From Deltaproteobacteria bacterium (GTDB taxonomy: Bacteria > Desulfobacterota > DSM-4660 > Desulfatiglandales > HGW-15), in assembly GCA_020060215.1 (NCBI GenBank), contig JAGVAP010000104.1:91566-155565 (forward strand): 64,000 nucleotides of DNA, read 5' to 3'. The position numbers and the translations under genes are program-made. Of this stretch, positions 53,039 through 62,295 are shown piece after piece; within the stretch, counting starts at the first letter, position 1; each line of letters starts with the position of its first letter. The notes under the pieces were generated by a model. The model ran no database searches. It worked only from the letters and a program-made list of their open reading frames with translations, and was not told where the DNA came from.

Positions 53039-54055
53039 TCAGGCCCCGTATCCTTCCTGTGCGGCCTCGACAATGGCCCGCAGATTTTCCACGGGCGTGC
53101 TGAGCGGGATGGCGCACTCCGGGCCGATGATATGCACCCCCGCTTCGATGGCATAGCGGGCCTGCTTGTAGGCATCCTCCGGGGTCCCCTGAAGAAGCGT
53201 TTGCGGGTTGTTGACGTTGCCCACGAGGGACATCTTGTCCCCGATCCGGCGCACCGCCTCTCTTGAATCCACCTGCCACTCGAAGTGGTAGCAGTCCGCC
53301 CCGGATTGCGCAAAGAGCTCCAGCCGGTCGGAACAGTTCCCGCAGACATGGAGGATGATAGGACCTCCCGCCTGGGCCGTGATCTCCTGATGGATGGGGA
53401 GCAGGTATTCCTGATAGTGGTACGGACCGACCAGATTCCGGGTGGCATGGTCCGCCAGCACGACGATATCGGCCCCGGCGGAGAACTGGGCATGGATGAA
53501 TGCGATGGTGACCGGGACCAGCTGCCGGAGCATCCCGCTCACCTTGTCCTTCTCGCCCATGCCCACCGCCAGGAGGAAATTCTGGGTCCCTGCCATGTGA
53601 TAGGACATGGTCCAGGGGCCCATCACCTTCCCAATGACGGCCGCCCGGCCGCCGACATGGCGTCTGAGGGTGGAGAGGGCGTCCAGGACGACCCGGCAGG
53701 AAGGCTTTTCCAGCAAATCGACGGGCACCGAGATGACCGAGAGATCGGCGTTGGGGAATCCTTTGACGTCGGGCATCTTGTCGCGGCCGCCCCAGTCCAC
53801 TTCGGCGCCCAGCGCGGCGGCTTCCTGCACCACGGAATATTCGGGCATGACCGTGTCGAACCCCAGGATCTCGTGTCCGGCGAGGGCCAGCTCGGCCATG
53901 GCCCTGGGGTTGAGATGGGCCTCGGGGAAGGAGACGCCTGCCTTTTCCATAAGACCATGGCAGGCGATGGAGGTCGGGTTGCCGACCGGCGGCCGCGCGC
54001 CGCGGCGGCCTCCGAACATGGCCGACATCACCAGATTGTATGAATTGGTCTTCAT
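53039..54055 (-). CDS. Uroporphyrinogen decarboxylase-like methyltransferase (MtaA/MtbA/CmuA group)
   Basis: A 338-residue protein of the UroD superfamily with a methyltransferase zinc site: H-x-C in ILHVCGNCSDRLE and the third ligand in IGPECAIPLSTPVEN. Such enzymes move a methyl group from a corrinoid protein to coenzyme M, tetrahydrofolate or another thiol acceptor, or demethylate a substrate. In a non-methanogen the acceptor is unlikely to be coenzyme M. I use the ATG at 54055. The gene forms an operon with the corrinoid protein. Upstream, on the other strand, is a QueG-like protein. Confidence 0.85.
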   Translation of the reverse strand: MKTNSYNLVMSAMFGGRRGARPPVGNPTSIACHGLMEKAGVSFPEAHLNPRAMAELALAGHEILGFDTVMPEYSVVQEAAALGAEVDWGGRDKMPDVKGFPNADLSVISVPVDLLEKPSCRVVLDALSTLRRHVGGRAAVIGKVMGPWTMSYHMAGTQNFLLAVGMGEKDKVSGMLRQLVPVTIAFIHAQFSAGADIVVLADHATRNLVGPYHYQEYLLPIHQEITAQAGGPIILHVCGNCSDRLELFAQSGADCYHFEWQVDSREAVRRIGDKMSLVGNVNNPQTLLQGTPEDAYKQARYAIEAGVHIIGPECAIPLSTPVENLRAIVEAAQEGYGA

Positions 54056-54264
54056 GTTTTCAGCCTCCCGGCTCCTGCATTTTCTTCTTCTCGGCGAGAT
54101 CCTTGTCTTACGACTTGCGTTGGAAGTCAAGCTCATCGTATCTTCGGGTCTTGTGCGCGGAGAGGAGCCGGTGAACCGGTCCCTTGACTTGAATTGCCTT
54201 GCAGGTAAGTCACCATAGATGTGGGGAGCGGCTTTCGCTTAAAGAAACACGACAAGGGGGGGAA

Positions 54265-55041
54265 ATGATGGACATTGGGGTACTGAGAAGTTTCGCGGAA
54301 TCCTTCGTGGCCGATGAGAACAGAAGGCTGGAGGCCGGTATGTGGCAAGCACCCCTCGTGGTCAGCGCTCCTATCGACGGGAGATTCGATGTGCTGCCGC
54401 GGATCGCCTTTCGCGAGCATCTGCATCCCCGTCATATCCTTGGCACGGCAAGATCGCTCATCGTTTTCTTCATCCCGTTCACAAAAGACCTGGTCCGCGA
54501 AAACAGGAAAGGGGCGCGGCCTTGCAGGAGCTGGGGGATTGCCTATGTGGAGACCAATGACCTCATCGGCCGATTGAGCGACGCCGTTCGGGAACTCCTC
54601 TCCACACAGGGATTCCAGTGCGGCCTCACGCCTGCGACGCACAACTTCGATGAATCCGTGCTCATGGCCCGCTGGTCCCACAAGCATCTCGGCCATCTGG
54701 CCGGCCTCGGCCGTTTTGGAACCCACCGGCTGCTGATCACCCCCGCGGGTTGCGCGGGCAGGCTCGGCAGCCTGGTGACCGAGGCGGAGCTGGGAGACCA
54801 CCCCCTGATCCAGACCGGGGAGGCGTGTCTTCTCAAGGCGGGAAAAGAATGCGGAAAATGCCTGGAGGCCTGCCCGGTCCAGGCCCTCGAACGGGACGAA
54901 TTCGATCGCCGGCGGTGCTGGGATCGCTTGAGCGAAAACCGCCGCACCCTGGTCTCCTTTTCCGACCTGCCCTTGAGCACACACGTCTGCGGCAAGTGCG
55001 CCGCCATGATGCCTTGCAGTTTCGACAACCCCCTCGCTTGA
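54265..55041 (+). CDS. QueG-like [4Fe-4S] protein
   Basis: A 258-residue protein resembling the epoxyqueuosine reductase/reductive dehalogenase group. The N-terminal half has a PRIAFREHLHPRHILGTARS segment and LAGLGRFGTHRLLITPAGCA. A first iron-sulfur motif follows in ECGKCLEACPVQALE and a divergent second set in CGKCAAMMPCS. True QueG is longer (about 320-370 residues) and has two full clusters, so this is a short relative of uncertain role. It is divergent from the corrinoid operon, about 210 bases away. A reductive activator or redox partner of the corrinoid protein is possible; that is inference. Confidence 0.72.
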   Translation: MMDIGVLRSFAESFVADENRRLEAGMWQAPLVVSAPIDGRFDVLPRIAFREHLHPRHILGTARSLIVFFIPFTKDLVRENRKGARPCRSWGIAYVETNDLIGRLSDAVRELLSTQGFQCGLTPATHNFDESVLMARWSHKHLGHLAGLGRFGTHRLLITPAGCAGRLGSLVTEAELGDHPLIQTGEACLLKAGKECGKCLEACPVQALERDEFDRRRCWDRLSENRRTLVSFSDLPLSTHVCGKCAAMMPCSFDNPLA

Positions 55042-55103
55042 AAAGGAGAACGTGAGGGAAAAATCGCCACAAAGGCTTGAGGACGCCGCAGATTACGGAA
55101 CCG

Positions 55104-55505
55104 TTAATTTTCGAGGGCCTCTCTGAGCTTCCTGGAAAAAGAGGTCAGGTTGAAGGGCTTCTGGATGAAGCCCCTGCATCCCCGATCCAGGATCTCCTTG
55201 GCCCGGCTGTCCATGCTGTACCCGCTTGACAGGAGGACGCGGACGGCCGGATTGATCTTCTTGAGCTCCTCGAACGTATCCTTTCCGCTCATCCCGGGCA
55301 TGGTCATATCCAGGATGACCAGGTGGATGCTCTTCCACTGCCCCCCGTACAGATCCAGACCTTCCTCTCCGCTGCGCGCGGCCAGGGCCTTGTAGCCGAG
55401 GGTCGTCAGCATCAGGGTGCCGACCTCCAGGATCATCTCCTCGTCGTCGACCATAAGTACGGTTTCGCCGCCTCTTGTCATCGCCTCCTTACTCTTGTGT
55501 TGCAC
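55104..55505 (-). CDS. Single-domain response regulator (CheY-like)
   Basis: A 133-residue receiver domain only. VLMVDDEEMILEV carries the acidic pair, VILDMTMPGMSG the phospho-accepting Asp, LLSSGYSM the conserved Ser/Thr position and FIQKPFN the Lys. There is no output domain, so it would act by protein-protein contact, as in CheY or Spo0F. I start at the GTG at 55505 with AAGGAGGAG; an ATG at 55481 is the alternative. No kinase is adjacent. It lies 62 bases past the end of the QueG-like gene on the other strand. Confidence 0.85.
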   Translation of the reverse strand: MQHKSKEAMTRGGETVLMVDDEEMILEVGTLMLTTLGYKALAARSGEEGLDLYGGQWKSIHLVILDMTMPGMSGKDTFEELKKINPAVRVLLSSGYSMDSRAKEILDRGCRGFIQKPFNLTSFSRKLREALEN

Positions 55506-55853
55506 CAACTCCTCCCTTCCCGATGCGGGCAAGGTACAGGGTAGGCCCGCCCCTCTCGCCGGAACAGTCCGCACCTGGAGGACCCTTCCGTGGTTCTCGA
55601 CCATCCCACACGCGGGAGATGGCCGCCGGCGATACTACACCATCTCGGCCGCAGATCAATCCTTTTGTTCGCAGAGGGTCAAAGGGGTGTGCGGCGGCCT
55701 CCCGTCCATGAAAAAGGGTTCGCCAGCAAGGTCCCCCGGGACATGCACGAGGCCTCCTCCCCGGAGATCAAAATCGATTGACAAAAAGGGGTCCTGTTGT
55801 ACTCTGCCGATGTCGTGGCTCCTGTCGAACGGGAAAAAAGGGAGGATGGCATC

Positions 55854-58283
55854 ATGCGGCGGTTCGCCCGGATCCTGAACATCTCATGGCTTTTGCTTCT
55901 CTGCGCCTGCGCCACCGCGTACAGGCAGTATGACGTTCCGTTGAACGAGGACGCAACCCTCGCCGAAAAGCTCTTGGCAGAAGGACAATACGGGCAGGCC
56001 GTCGGGCTTTATGAACAGGCCCGGAAGACCTATGCGGCGGAGAAGGACGAGCAGGGAGTCCTCCTCTGCATGGAAAGGATGGGGTGGATCCATCGTGAGA
56101 ACGGCCGGTACGGCGAGGCCCTGGAGCTGTTCAGGCTTGCCCATCCCATCGGAGTGCGTCTGAACGGGGATGCCGCAGAGATCGATGCGGACCTCGGGGA
56201 CGTCTATCTGTTTTCGGGTGATACCGAGAAGGCGCGGCAGCAGTATCGGCTGTCCCTGGAGGCGCTGAAGGATTTTGTCTTCAAGACCTCCTATTCCCGC
56301 CCCCCCGGCAGCCAGGAGATCGCCGCCATGGTCAGGAAGAGCAAGGCGATCATCCATGCCCGGACGAACCTGGGCACGCTCCACTACTTTGACCGTGAGT
56401 ACGGGAAATCCCTGGAGCACCTCCGGGCCGCAGAGGAGTTGATCGGGCGAGTGCAGACGGTCGCCGCCCATCCTCTCTACGGCATGTTCATCAAGCTCGA
56501 TTCGGATTTCCTGGAGGGGGTCGGTTTCTGCCGGACGATCACGGGCGCCGTGTACGGCGAAACCTCGCGGTTCGATGAGGCATGGCGGTGCTTCGATGAA
56601 GGGAGGGCCGCCTTTCAGAAGGGCGAAAAGGGTTATGGACTCCTCGTCAATCAGGCCTTGCGCTACAAGATCGAATTCCTCGCCCCGACCACCAGGCTCG
56701 ACGAAGCCAAGCTGAAGGAATGCGAGGATTTCCTGCAAAGGGCCGAAGCGTATGGGGCCCTCGATATCGTGTGGCGGATGGGGTACGAGGTGGGGCGGTT
56801 CCTGGCCGGAGAGAAGAGATGTGCCGAAGCAAGGTTCTATCTGGGGAGGGCCGTGGACAGCCTGGAGCAGACACGGTCCAGGCTCCGGGAGGACTCGATC
56901 AAGAAGATGTTTGCAACGTCGGTCCAGGACGTCTACGCCGAGATGATACGGCTGCTCTGTGAAATGAGGCTCTACGAGGAGGGATTCGACTATCTCGAAA
57001 GGTCCAGGGCCAGGGCGTTCCTGGATATGCTGGCGGGCCGGTCGGTCGAGGCCAAGAAGTCGGTGGATCCCATGCTCCTCCTGAAGGAGAGAGAGGTCCA
57101 GCAGAAGATCGATTCCCTGGCCGTGAGGCTTCGCGTTTCGAGAGGATCGGAAAGGGCGGCGCTGACGGAGTCCTACAGAGGGCTCCTCAAGGAGAGGGCC
57201 GACATCCTGGAGAAGATCAAGAGGCAGAGCCTCGAGTTCGCGGCCACCACCACCGTGACGACGATTCCGGTGAAGGATCTCTCCGCCCGGATGGGCAAAG
57301 GGAGCGGGCTCATCTCCTACTTCCTGGACGCCGGGAAGAGCTATGTCTTTGTCCTGAGCCATGGAACCGTCTCCGCCTTGCGCCTGGATGCTGGATCCAG
57401 GGAGATCGGGGAAAGGGTCGCTGACTACAGGCACGCGGTCGCCACGCAGCAGGAGACGGACATTGCAGCGGCCGGGAAAAGGCTCTCCACCCTGCTGATC
57501 GAGCCTCTTCTCGAAAGACTGTCGGGGATCGAACAGATCTATATCGTCCCTTCCCTGTCCCTCCACTATCTGCCGTTCTCCAGCCTTCCTCTTCCCGACG
57601 GCCGGTTCCTCCTGGAGGCGTACGGCTTGAGCGTGCTGCCGAACGGCTCCAGCCTCTTCTTCCTGGACAAGCAGGTCTCAGGGGATCGGGGCAGCATCCT
57701 GGCCCTTGGGAACCCTCAGCGAAAAGGCCCTGAGCCCCCTCTTCCCTATGCGGAAGAAGAGGTGCTGCGCATCTCGACGAACTTCTCCGTGAATACCGTC
57801 AGGACGGGGAAAGAGGCCCGCGAGTCCCTCCTGAAAGACGGAGACTGGACCGGGACGGGAATCATCCACATTGCCGCACATGGGAGGTTCAATCCGGCGG
57901 AGCCCCTGAAATCCGCCCTCCTGCTGGCAGGAGACGAGAAGTACGAGGGGGACCTGGAGACCTTCGAGGTCTTTTCCCTTCGCATCAATCCAAGACTGGT
58001 CGTGATCAGCGCGTGCGAGTCGGGGATCGGAAAACTTGAAGGCGGAGACGAGGTCCAGGGGCTCAACCGGGCCTTCTTGTACGCCGGGGCCGGAGGCGTG
58101 GTATCGAGCCTGTGGAACGTCCCGGACCAGTCGACCTACCGGCTGATGGAGCACTTCTACGAGCTCCTTCGCTCCAGGCCCGCTGCAGAAGCCCTGAGGC
58201 AGGCCCAGATCCGTTTGAAGAAGGAGTACCCCTCCCCTTTCTGCTGGGCGCCCTTTTATCTCACGGGGGGGATGGATCTCTGA
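55854..58283 (+). CDS. Lipoprotein with TPR repeats and a C-terminal CHAT protease domain
   Basis: An 809-residue protein. The N-terminal signal ends in a lipobox (SWLLLLCAC, modified cysteine at about residue 21), so it is anchored to a membrane outside the cytoplasm. Residues about 35-400 are tetratricopeptide repeats (for example EKLLAEGQYGQAVGLYEQAR). A coiled-coil linker leads to the CHAT (caspase HetF-associated) domain. Its putative catalytic pair is present: histidine 676 in IIHIAAHGRFN and cysteine 721 in VVISACESGIGK. CHAT enzymes are caspase-like cysteine proteases, often in defence or death systems, though usually cytoplasmic. It has GGGAGGA eight bases before the ATG and no adjacent substrate gene that I recognise. 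Confidence 0.9.
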   Translation: MRRFARILNISWLLLLCACATAYRQYDVPLNEDATLAEKLLAEGQYGQAVGLYEQARKTYAAEKDEQGVLLCMERMGWIHRENGRYGEALELFRLAHPIGVRLNGDAAEIDADLGDVYLFSGDTEKARQQYRLSLEALKDFVFKTSYSRPPGSQEIAAMVRKSKAIIHARTNLGTLHYFDREYGKSLEHLRAAEELIGRVQTVAAHPLYGMFIKLDSDFLEGVGFCRTITGAVYGETSRFDEAWRCFDEGRAAFQKGEKGYGLLVNQALRYKIEFLAPTTRLDEAKLKECEDFLQRAEAYGALDIVWRMGYEVGRFLAGEKRCAEARFYLGRAVDSLEQTRSRLREDSIKKMFATSVQDVYAEMIRLLCEMRLYEEGFDYLERSRARAFLDMLAGRSVEAKKSVDPMLLLKEREVQQKIDSLAVRLRVSRGSERAALTESYRGLLKERADILEKIKRQSLEFAATTTVTTIPVKDLSARMGKGSGLISYFLDAGKSYVFVLSHGTVSALRLDAGSREIGERVADYRHAVATQQETDIAAAGKRLSTLLIEPLLERLSGIEQIYIVPSLSLHYLPFSSLPLPDGRFLLEAYGLSVLPNGSSLFFLDKQVSGDRGSILALGNPQRKGPEPPLPYAEEEVLRISTNFSVNTVRTGKEARESLLKDGDWTGTGIIHIAAHGRFNPAEPLKSALLLAGDEKYEGDLETFEVFSLRINPRLVVISACESGIGKLEGGDEVQGLNRAFLYAGAGGVVSSLWNVPDQSTYRLMEHFYELLRSRPAAEALRQAQIRLKKEYPSPFCWAPFYLTGGMDL

Positions 58284-58425
58284 ACAAGCGGGCGGCAGGC
58301 AGTGAGCAGTGAGCTTGCCGCTTTTTGCCCGCTTTTCTTCCTTCTTTCGCCCTGTCCCCCGTTTGTGGTATCATCCTTCCATCCTTCATTGACCACCCGA
58401 ATCCCGAAGGAAGACGGAGTCGAAG

Positions 58426-60429
58426 ATGCACTTCCCTCACCTGTTCTCCCCGATTACCGTTCGCTCCATGGCGATCAGGAACCGGATCGTCATGACCGCC
58501 ATGCACCTCGGCTACACCCCCACCGGTGAAGTCACGGACCGGCTGATCGCCTTCTATCGCGCAAGGGCCAAAGGCGGGGCCGGGCTCATCGTGGTCGGGG
58601 GGTGCACCATCGACGAGTGCGCGGGCATGCCGAACATGGTCGGCCTCTTCCACGACCGCTTCGTAGCGGGTCTCAAGGCGCTGACCGCCGCGGTCAAGAG
58701 TGAGGGCGCAAAGATCGCAGCCCAGCTCTACCAGGCCGGCCGCTACACCCACTCCGCCATGATCGGCGGGAGGAAACCGATCTCAGCCTCGGCGGTGCGG
58801 TCCCGGTTGACCGGCGAGACCCCCCGGGCACTGGAGCTCGAAGAGATCCCCCAGGTCCAGGACGGGTTCGCCTCGGCCTCCCTACGCGCAAAGGAGGCCG
58901 GCTTCGACGCAGTGGAGATCCTCGGCAGTGCAGGCTATCTCATCAGCCAGTTTCTCTCCCCGGTCACCAACAAGCGGGAAGACGGCTACGGCGGCTCCCT
59001 GGAGAACCGGATGCGCTTCGGCCTGGAGATCGCCGAAAAGGTGAGGCGTGCCGTGGGGCCCGACTACGCAATCATGATGCGCTTGGCCGGGAACGAATTC
59101 ATGGAAGGGGGGAACACGAACCGGGAGGCCAGGCTCTTCGCGGCGGAGCTCGAAAAGAGGGGCGTCGACCTCTTCGACATCACCGGGGGGTGGCACGAGA
59201 CCCGGATCCCGCAGCTCTCCATGTTCGTCCCCCGCGCCGGTCTTGCGTATCTTGCGAACGGCATCAGGTCGGCGGTCTCCGTTCCGGTGATCGCGAGCAA
59301 CCGGATCAACGACCCGGCCGTCGGCGAACAGCTCATCCGGAGGGGCGAGTCGGATATGGTCACCATGGCCCGGGCGCTGATCGCAGACCCCGATCTGCCG
59401 AACAAGGCCCGGGAAGGCAGGGAGGAGGAGATCCTCCACTGTGTGGCGTGCAACCAGGGCTGCTTCGACAGCATCTTCCGGATGAGGTCCGTCACCTGCC
59501 TGGTGAACCCCCTGGCCGGGCTGGAGGAAGACATCCAGGTGGTTCCTGCGGCCAACCGAAAACGGGTCCTGGTCGTAGGGGGCGGTCCGGCCGGCATGAA
59601 GGCCGCATGCACCGCCGCCGAACGCGGCCACCGGGTGACCCTCGTGGAAAAGACGGATGTCCTTGGGGGACAGATCCTCCTGAACGACGCCATTCCGGGC
59701 CGCCACGAGCTGACCTCCGCCGCTCAAGACCTGGCCGCGAACCTCAAGGCCCTCGGCGTGAATACGATCATGGGCCGTGAGGCCGACGGATCATTCGTCC
59801 GGGAGCTCTCCCCGGACGTCCTGGTGGTTGCGACCGGCGCCGTTCCGAACCGTCCGGAGATCCCGGGGGTGAGCGGGGAGAACGTGCTCCTCGCCTGGGA
59901 TGTCCTCCAGGAAAAGGCGACTCTCGGGCGAAAGGTCGTGATCGTGGGCGGAAATGCGGTAGGACTGGAGACGGCGCTTTTCCTGGCCGTCCAGGGGACC
60001 ATTTCACCGGAGACCCTCCACTTTCTCGTGGCGAACAAGGCGGAGAGCTGGGAGACCATCGAGGAACTGGTGAACAAAGGAAACAAGGAGATCACGGTCG
60101 TCGAGATGACCTCCAAGGCCGGGCAGGACATCGGGGCCTCCACGCGGTGGACCGTCCTGGCCGAACTGGCCAGGCTCGGGGTGAGGATCGTCACCGGGGC
60201 GCGCGTAGTGGAAATCACGAGCAGCGGCGTGAAGATCGAAAAGGAGACCGAGAGCGGGACCCTGCCGGCGGACTCGGTGATCCTCGCAACCGGCTCCAAG
60301 CCCGTCGACACCCTTTCCGGGTCCCTGACCGGAGCGGTGCCGGAGGTTTATCGGGTAGGCGACGCGGTGGAGCCCCGAAATGCCTTGGAGGCCGTCAGGG
60401 AAGGGTTTTTGACCGGATTGAAGATCTGA
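58426..60429 (+). CDS. 2,4-dienoyl-CoA reductase-like flavin/iron-sulfur enzyme (FadH group)
   Basis: A 667-residue Old Yellow Enzyme family protein in the long form. An N-terminal FMN TIM-barrel is followed by a [4Fe-4S] motif (CVACNQGCFDSIF and a fourth Cys in SVTCLVNP) and FAD/NAD domains (VVGGGPAGMKAACTAAERGH and KVVIVGGNAVGLETALFL). The barrel carries VEILGSAGYLISQFLSP, matching FadH and trimethylamine dehydrogenase, not the H-x-x-H/N of classic OYEs. Thus 2,4-dienoyl-CoA or another enoyl substrate is likely. It ends 41 bases before a second OYE gene, so the two form an operon. Confidence 0.88.
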   Translation: MHFPHLFSPITVRSMAIRNRIVMTAMHLGYTPTGEVTDRLIAFYRARAKGGAGLIVVGGCTIDECAGMPNMVGLFHDRFVAGLKALTAAVKSEGAKIAAQLYQAGRYTHSAMIGGRKPISASAVRSRLTGETPRALELEEIPQVQDGFASASLRAKEAGFDAVEILGSAGYLISQFLSPVTNKREDGYGGSLENRMRFGLEIAEKVRRAVGPDYAIMMRLAGNEFMEGGNTNREARLFAAELEKRGVDLFDITGGWHETRIPQLSMFVPRAGLAYLANGIRSAVSVPVIASNRINDPAVGEQLIRRGESDMVTMARALIADPDLPNKAREGREEEILHCVACNQGCFDSIFRMRSVTCLVNPLAGLEEDIQVVPAANRKRVLVVGGGPAGMKAACTAAERGHRVTLVEKTDVLGGQILLNDAIPGRHELTSAAQDLAANLKALGVNTIMGREADGSFVRELSPDVLVVATGAVPNRPEIPGVSGENVLLAWDVLQEKATLGRKVVIVGGNAVGLETALFLAVQGTISPETLHFLVANKAESWETIEELVNKGNKEITVVEMTSKAGQDIGASTRWTVLAELARLGVRIVTGARVVEITSSGVKIEKETESGTLPADSVILATGSKPVDTLSGSLTGAVPEVYRVGDAVEPRNALEAVREGFLTGLKI

Positions 60430-60469
60430 CGCTGCCCATTTTCCCCCCCCCATATCGGAGGATACTTTC

Positions 60470-61582
60470 ATGAGCAAACCGTTCGAAGAAGGGTTGATCG
60501 GGCGATTGGTCCTGTCCAACCGGTTCGTCCGTTCGGCCACATGGGAAGGTATGGCGGCCGAGGACGGTGCGGTGACGCCGAAACTGATCGAAACCATGGC
60601 TGCCCTGGCCAGAGGCGGCGTAGGGATGATCATCACCTCTCACGCCTACATCCGGCGGGAGGGCCAGGCCGGACCCTGGCAGATCGGCGTCTACAAGGAC
60701 GGGCTGATCGGCGGGCTGAGAGACATGGCCGCGGCCGTTCACGAACACGGCGGCAGGATCGTCATGCAGATCTCTCACGCAGGCCATTTTGCCGTCGAGC
60801 AGCTCACGGGGGCGGCGCCCTGGGTGGCCTCGGACTTCGACGGTCTGGCGAAGAGGCCCCGGCATGAGATGACCGTCGACGATATCCGGTCCCTCACTGA
60901 ATCGTTCGCCGAAGCGGCTGTCAGGGCAAAGGCCGCCGGGTTCGACGGGGTGCAGATCCATTGCGCACACGGGTACCTGCTGAGCCAGTTCCTGTCGCCT
61001 CTGTACAACCGGCGCAAGGACGATTACGGCGGCAGCGTCGAAAACCGGGTCAGGTTCCCTCTCGGGGCGGTGCGGGCAATCCGCAGCGCCGTGGGTGAAA
61101 GGTTCCCCATCCTGGCCAAAATCAATTGCGGCGACTTTGTAGAGGGCGGACTGGATACGGCCGACGCAATGCGGTCGGCCGCGTTGCTGGCGGATAACGG
61201 ACTGGACGGACTGGAGATCAGCGGCGGCCTGCTCACGGGGGGCCGTATGGGTCCCAGCCGAATGGTAAAGGACCAGGAGCAGGAGGCCTATTTCAGGAAC
61301 GAAGCCCGGGCTTTTCGCAAGGAGGCGGCGATTCCCTTGATCCTGGTGGGCGGCATACGCTCTTTTGAAACGGCCGAGGAGCTGTTGGGCGATGGGACCG
61401 CGGATTTCATCTCCCTGAGCCGCCCGCTGATTCGCGAGCCTGATCTCGTAAACCGCTGGAAATCCGGCGACCGCCGAAAGGCCCTCTGCATATCGGATAA
61501 TCTTTGCTTCAAACCCGGTGTGGAAGGCAGGGGTGTGCACTGCGTCACCGCCGGGTCGGAAAAAGAAAAGCGCAAGGGTTAG
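60470..61582 (+). CDS. Old Yellow Enzyme-type NADH:flavin oxidoreductase
   Basis: A 370-residue single-domain FMN TIM-barrel oxidoreductase. The substrate-binding histidines are kept in VQIHCAHGYLLSQFLSP, with NRRKDDYGGSVENRVRFPLG following; the phosphate-binding end is LILVGGIRSFETAEELLGDG. It reduces activated C=C bonds (enones, enoates). It lacks the iron-sulfur and NAD domains of its upstream neighbour. A cysteine-rich tail is vestigial (CISDNLCFKPG). Operon with the upstream gene. A 13-bp perfect hairpin lies shortly after the stop. Confidence 0.88.
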   Translation: MSKPFEEGLIGRLVLSNRFVRSATWEGMAAEDGAVTPKLIETMAALARGGVGMIITSHAYIRREGQAGPWQIGVYKDGLIGGLRDMAAAVHEHGGRIVMQISHAGHFAVEQLTGAAPWVASDFDGLAKRPRHEMTVDDIRSLTESFAEAAVRAKAAGFDGVQIHCAHGYLLSQFLSPLYNRRKDDYGGSVENRVRFPLGAVRAIRSAVGERFPILAKINCGDFVEGGLDTADAMRSAALLADNGLDGLEISGGLLTGGRMGPSRMVKDQEQEAYFRNEARAFRKEAAIPLILVGGIRSFETAEELLGDGTADFISLSRPLIREPDLVNRWKSGDRRKALCISDNLCFKPGVEGRGVHCVTAGSEKEKRKG

Positions 61583-61589
61583 GAACGCG

Positions 61590-61622
61590 AGCGCATTCCC
61601 CGCTCGTTTTGCGGGGAATGCG
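61590..61622. terminator. Perfect 13-bp hairpin after the OYE gene
   Basis: GCGCATTCCCCGC pairs perfectly with GCGGGGAATGCGC across a 7-base loop (TCGTTTT). It lies between the plus-strand OYE gene and the convergent PEP-CTERM gene. There is no U-run after it on either strand, so it could be a factor-dependent or bidirectional terminator or a protein-binding site. Confidence 0.5.
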
Positions 61623-61650
61623 CATGGGTCCAAAACGCAAATGACGGTCC

Positions 61651-62295
61651 TTATCTCATCTTGCGAAAGCCCAACAGCCCCAGGATTCCTGCGCCCACGA
61701 GCAGTAATGTGCTCGGCTCAGGAACCGCCGCCGCCGTCTGGAAGTTGACGTCGGCCGTCCCAAAAAGGGTGTCGGTCAGATTTCCCCTCCCGAAACTCCG
61801 AGCCAGTGCGATGGAGCCATCCTCGGTCAGTTCTAGACATGTTTCCGAGTCACACGCAGTGAGGTTGAACAAGGTCACGTCCAAGAGGACTCCAGGCCCC
61901 GGGTTGAACAAGGTCACGTCTCCGGACAGGGTGTCTGCCCCGGTGTCGATGACAAAGTCCTCCAGGAAAACACGGTTTCTGACATTGGAGAGTTCAATCC
62001 CGCTCCCCTCGTGTTCAATCAACGCCCCTCCGCCCGGGGTCTGCGTCTCCCCTCCCGTGATCGGAAAGGTGACGACAGGCGGGGTCGTGTCTGCGTTCAG
62101 AGTGGCCGTTCCGAGCGGGGTGACATTCAATTCGGCGGTCCTGAGGAGATCGGTGGCGGTCAATGTCACTTCCGTCTCTCCCCCTGTGATTGGAACGGCA
62201 GTCGCAACACCGGTGCCTTCCGTGAGAAAGGCCGCAATGGCGATCAGCAATAATAAGAAGAGTCTGTATCGAGGTTTGTTTCTGGCTTGCATCAT
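61651..62295 (-). CDS. PEP-CTERM sorting-signal protein
   Basis: A 214-residue exported protein. An N-terminal signal (YRLFLLLLIAIAAFLTEG) is followed by an acidic, threonine-rich region that repeats PITGGET twice (residues about 35 and 78). It ends with the sorting tail VPEPSTLLLVGAGILGLLGF plus RKMR, the PEP-CTERM signal: a V-P-E-P motif, hydrophobic helix and basic end. Exosortase/XrtA systems process such tails in bacteria that make exopolysaccharide. No exosortase is in the window. GGAG is near the double ATG at 62295. Single-copy surface protein of unknown function. Confidence 0.88.
   Translation of the reverse strand: MMQARNKPRYRLFLLLLIAIAAFLTEGTGVATAVPITGGETEVTLTATDLLRTAELNVTPLGTATLNADTTPPVVTFPITGGETQTPGGGALIEHEGSGIELSNVRNRVFLEDFVIDTGADTLSGDVTLFNPGPGVLLDVTLFNLTACDSETCLELTEDGSIALARSFGRGNLTDTLFGTADVNFQTAAAVPEPSTLLLVGAGILGLLGFRKMR

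Noticed and set aside
55884..57566. A 560-residue open frame antisense to the CHAT lipoprotein gene
   Set aside because: Proline-, glycine- and arginine-rich shadow without family similarity.
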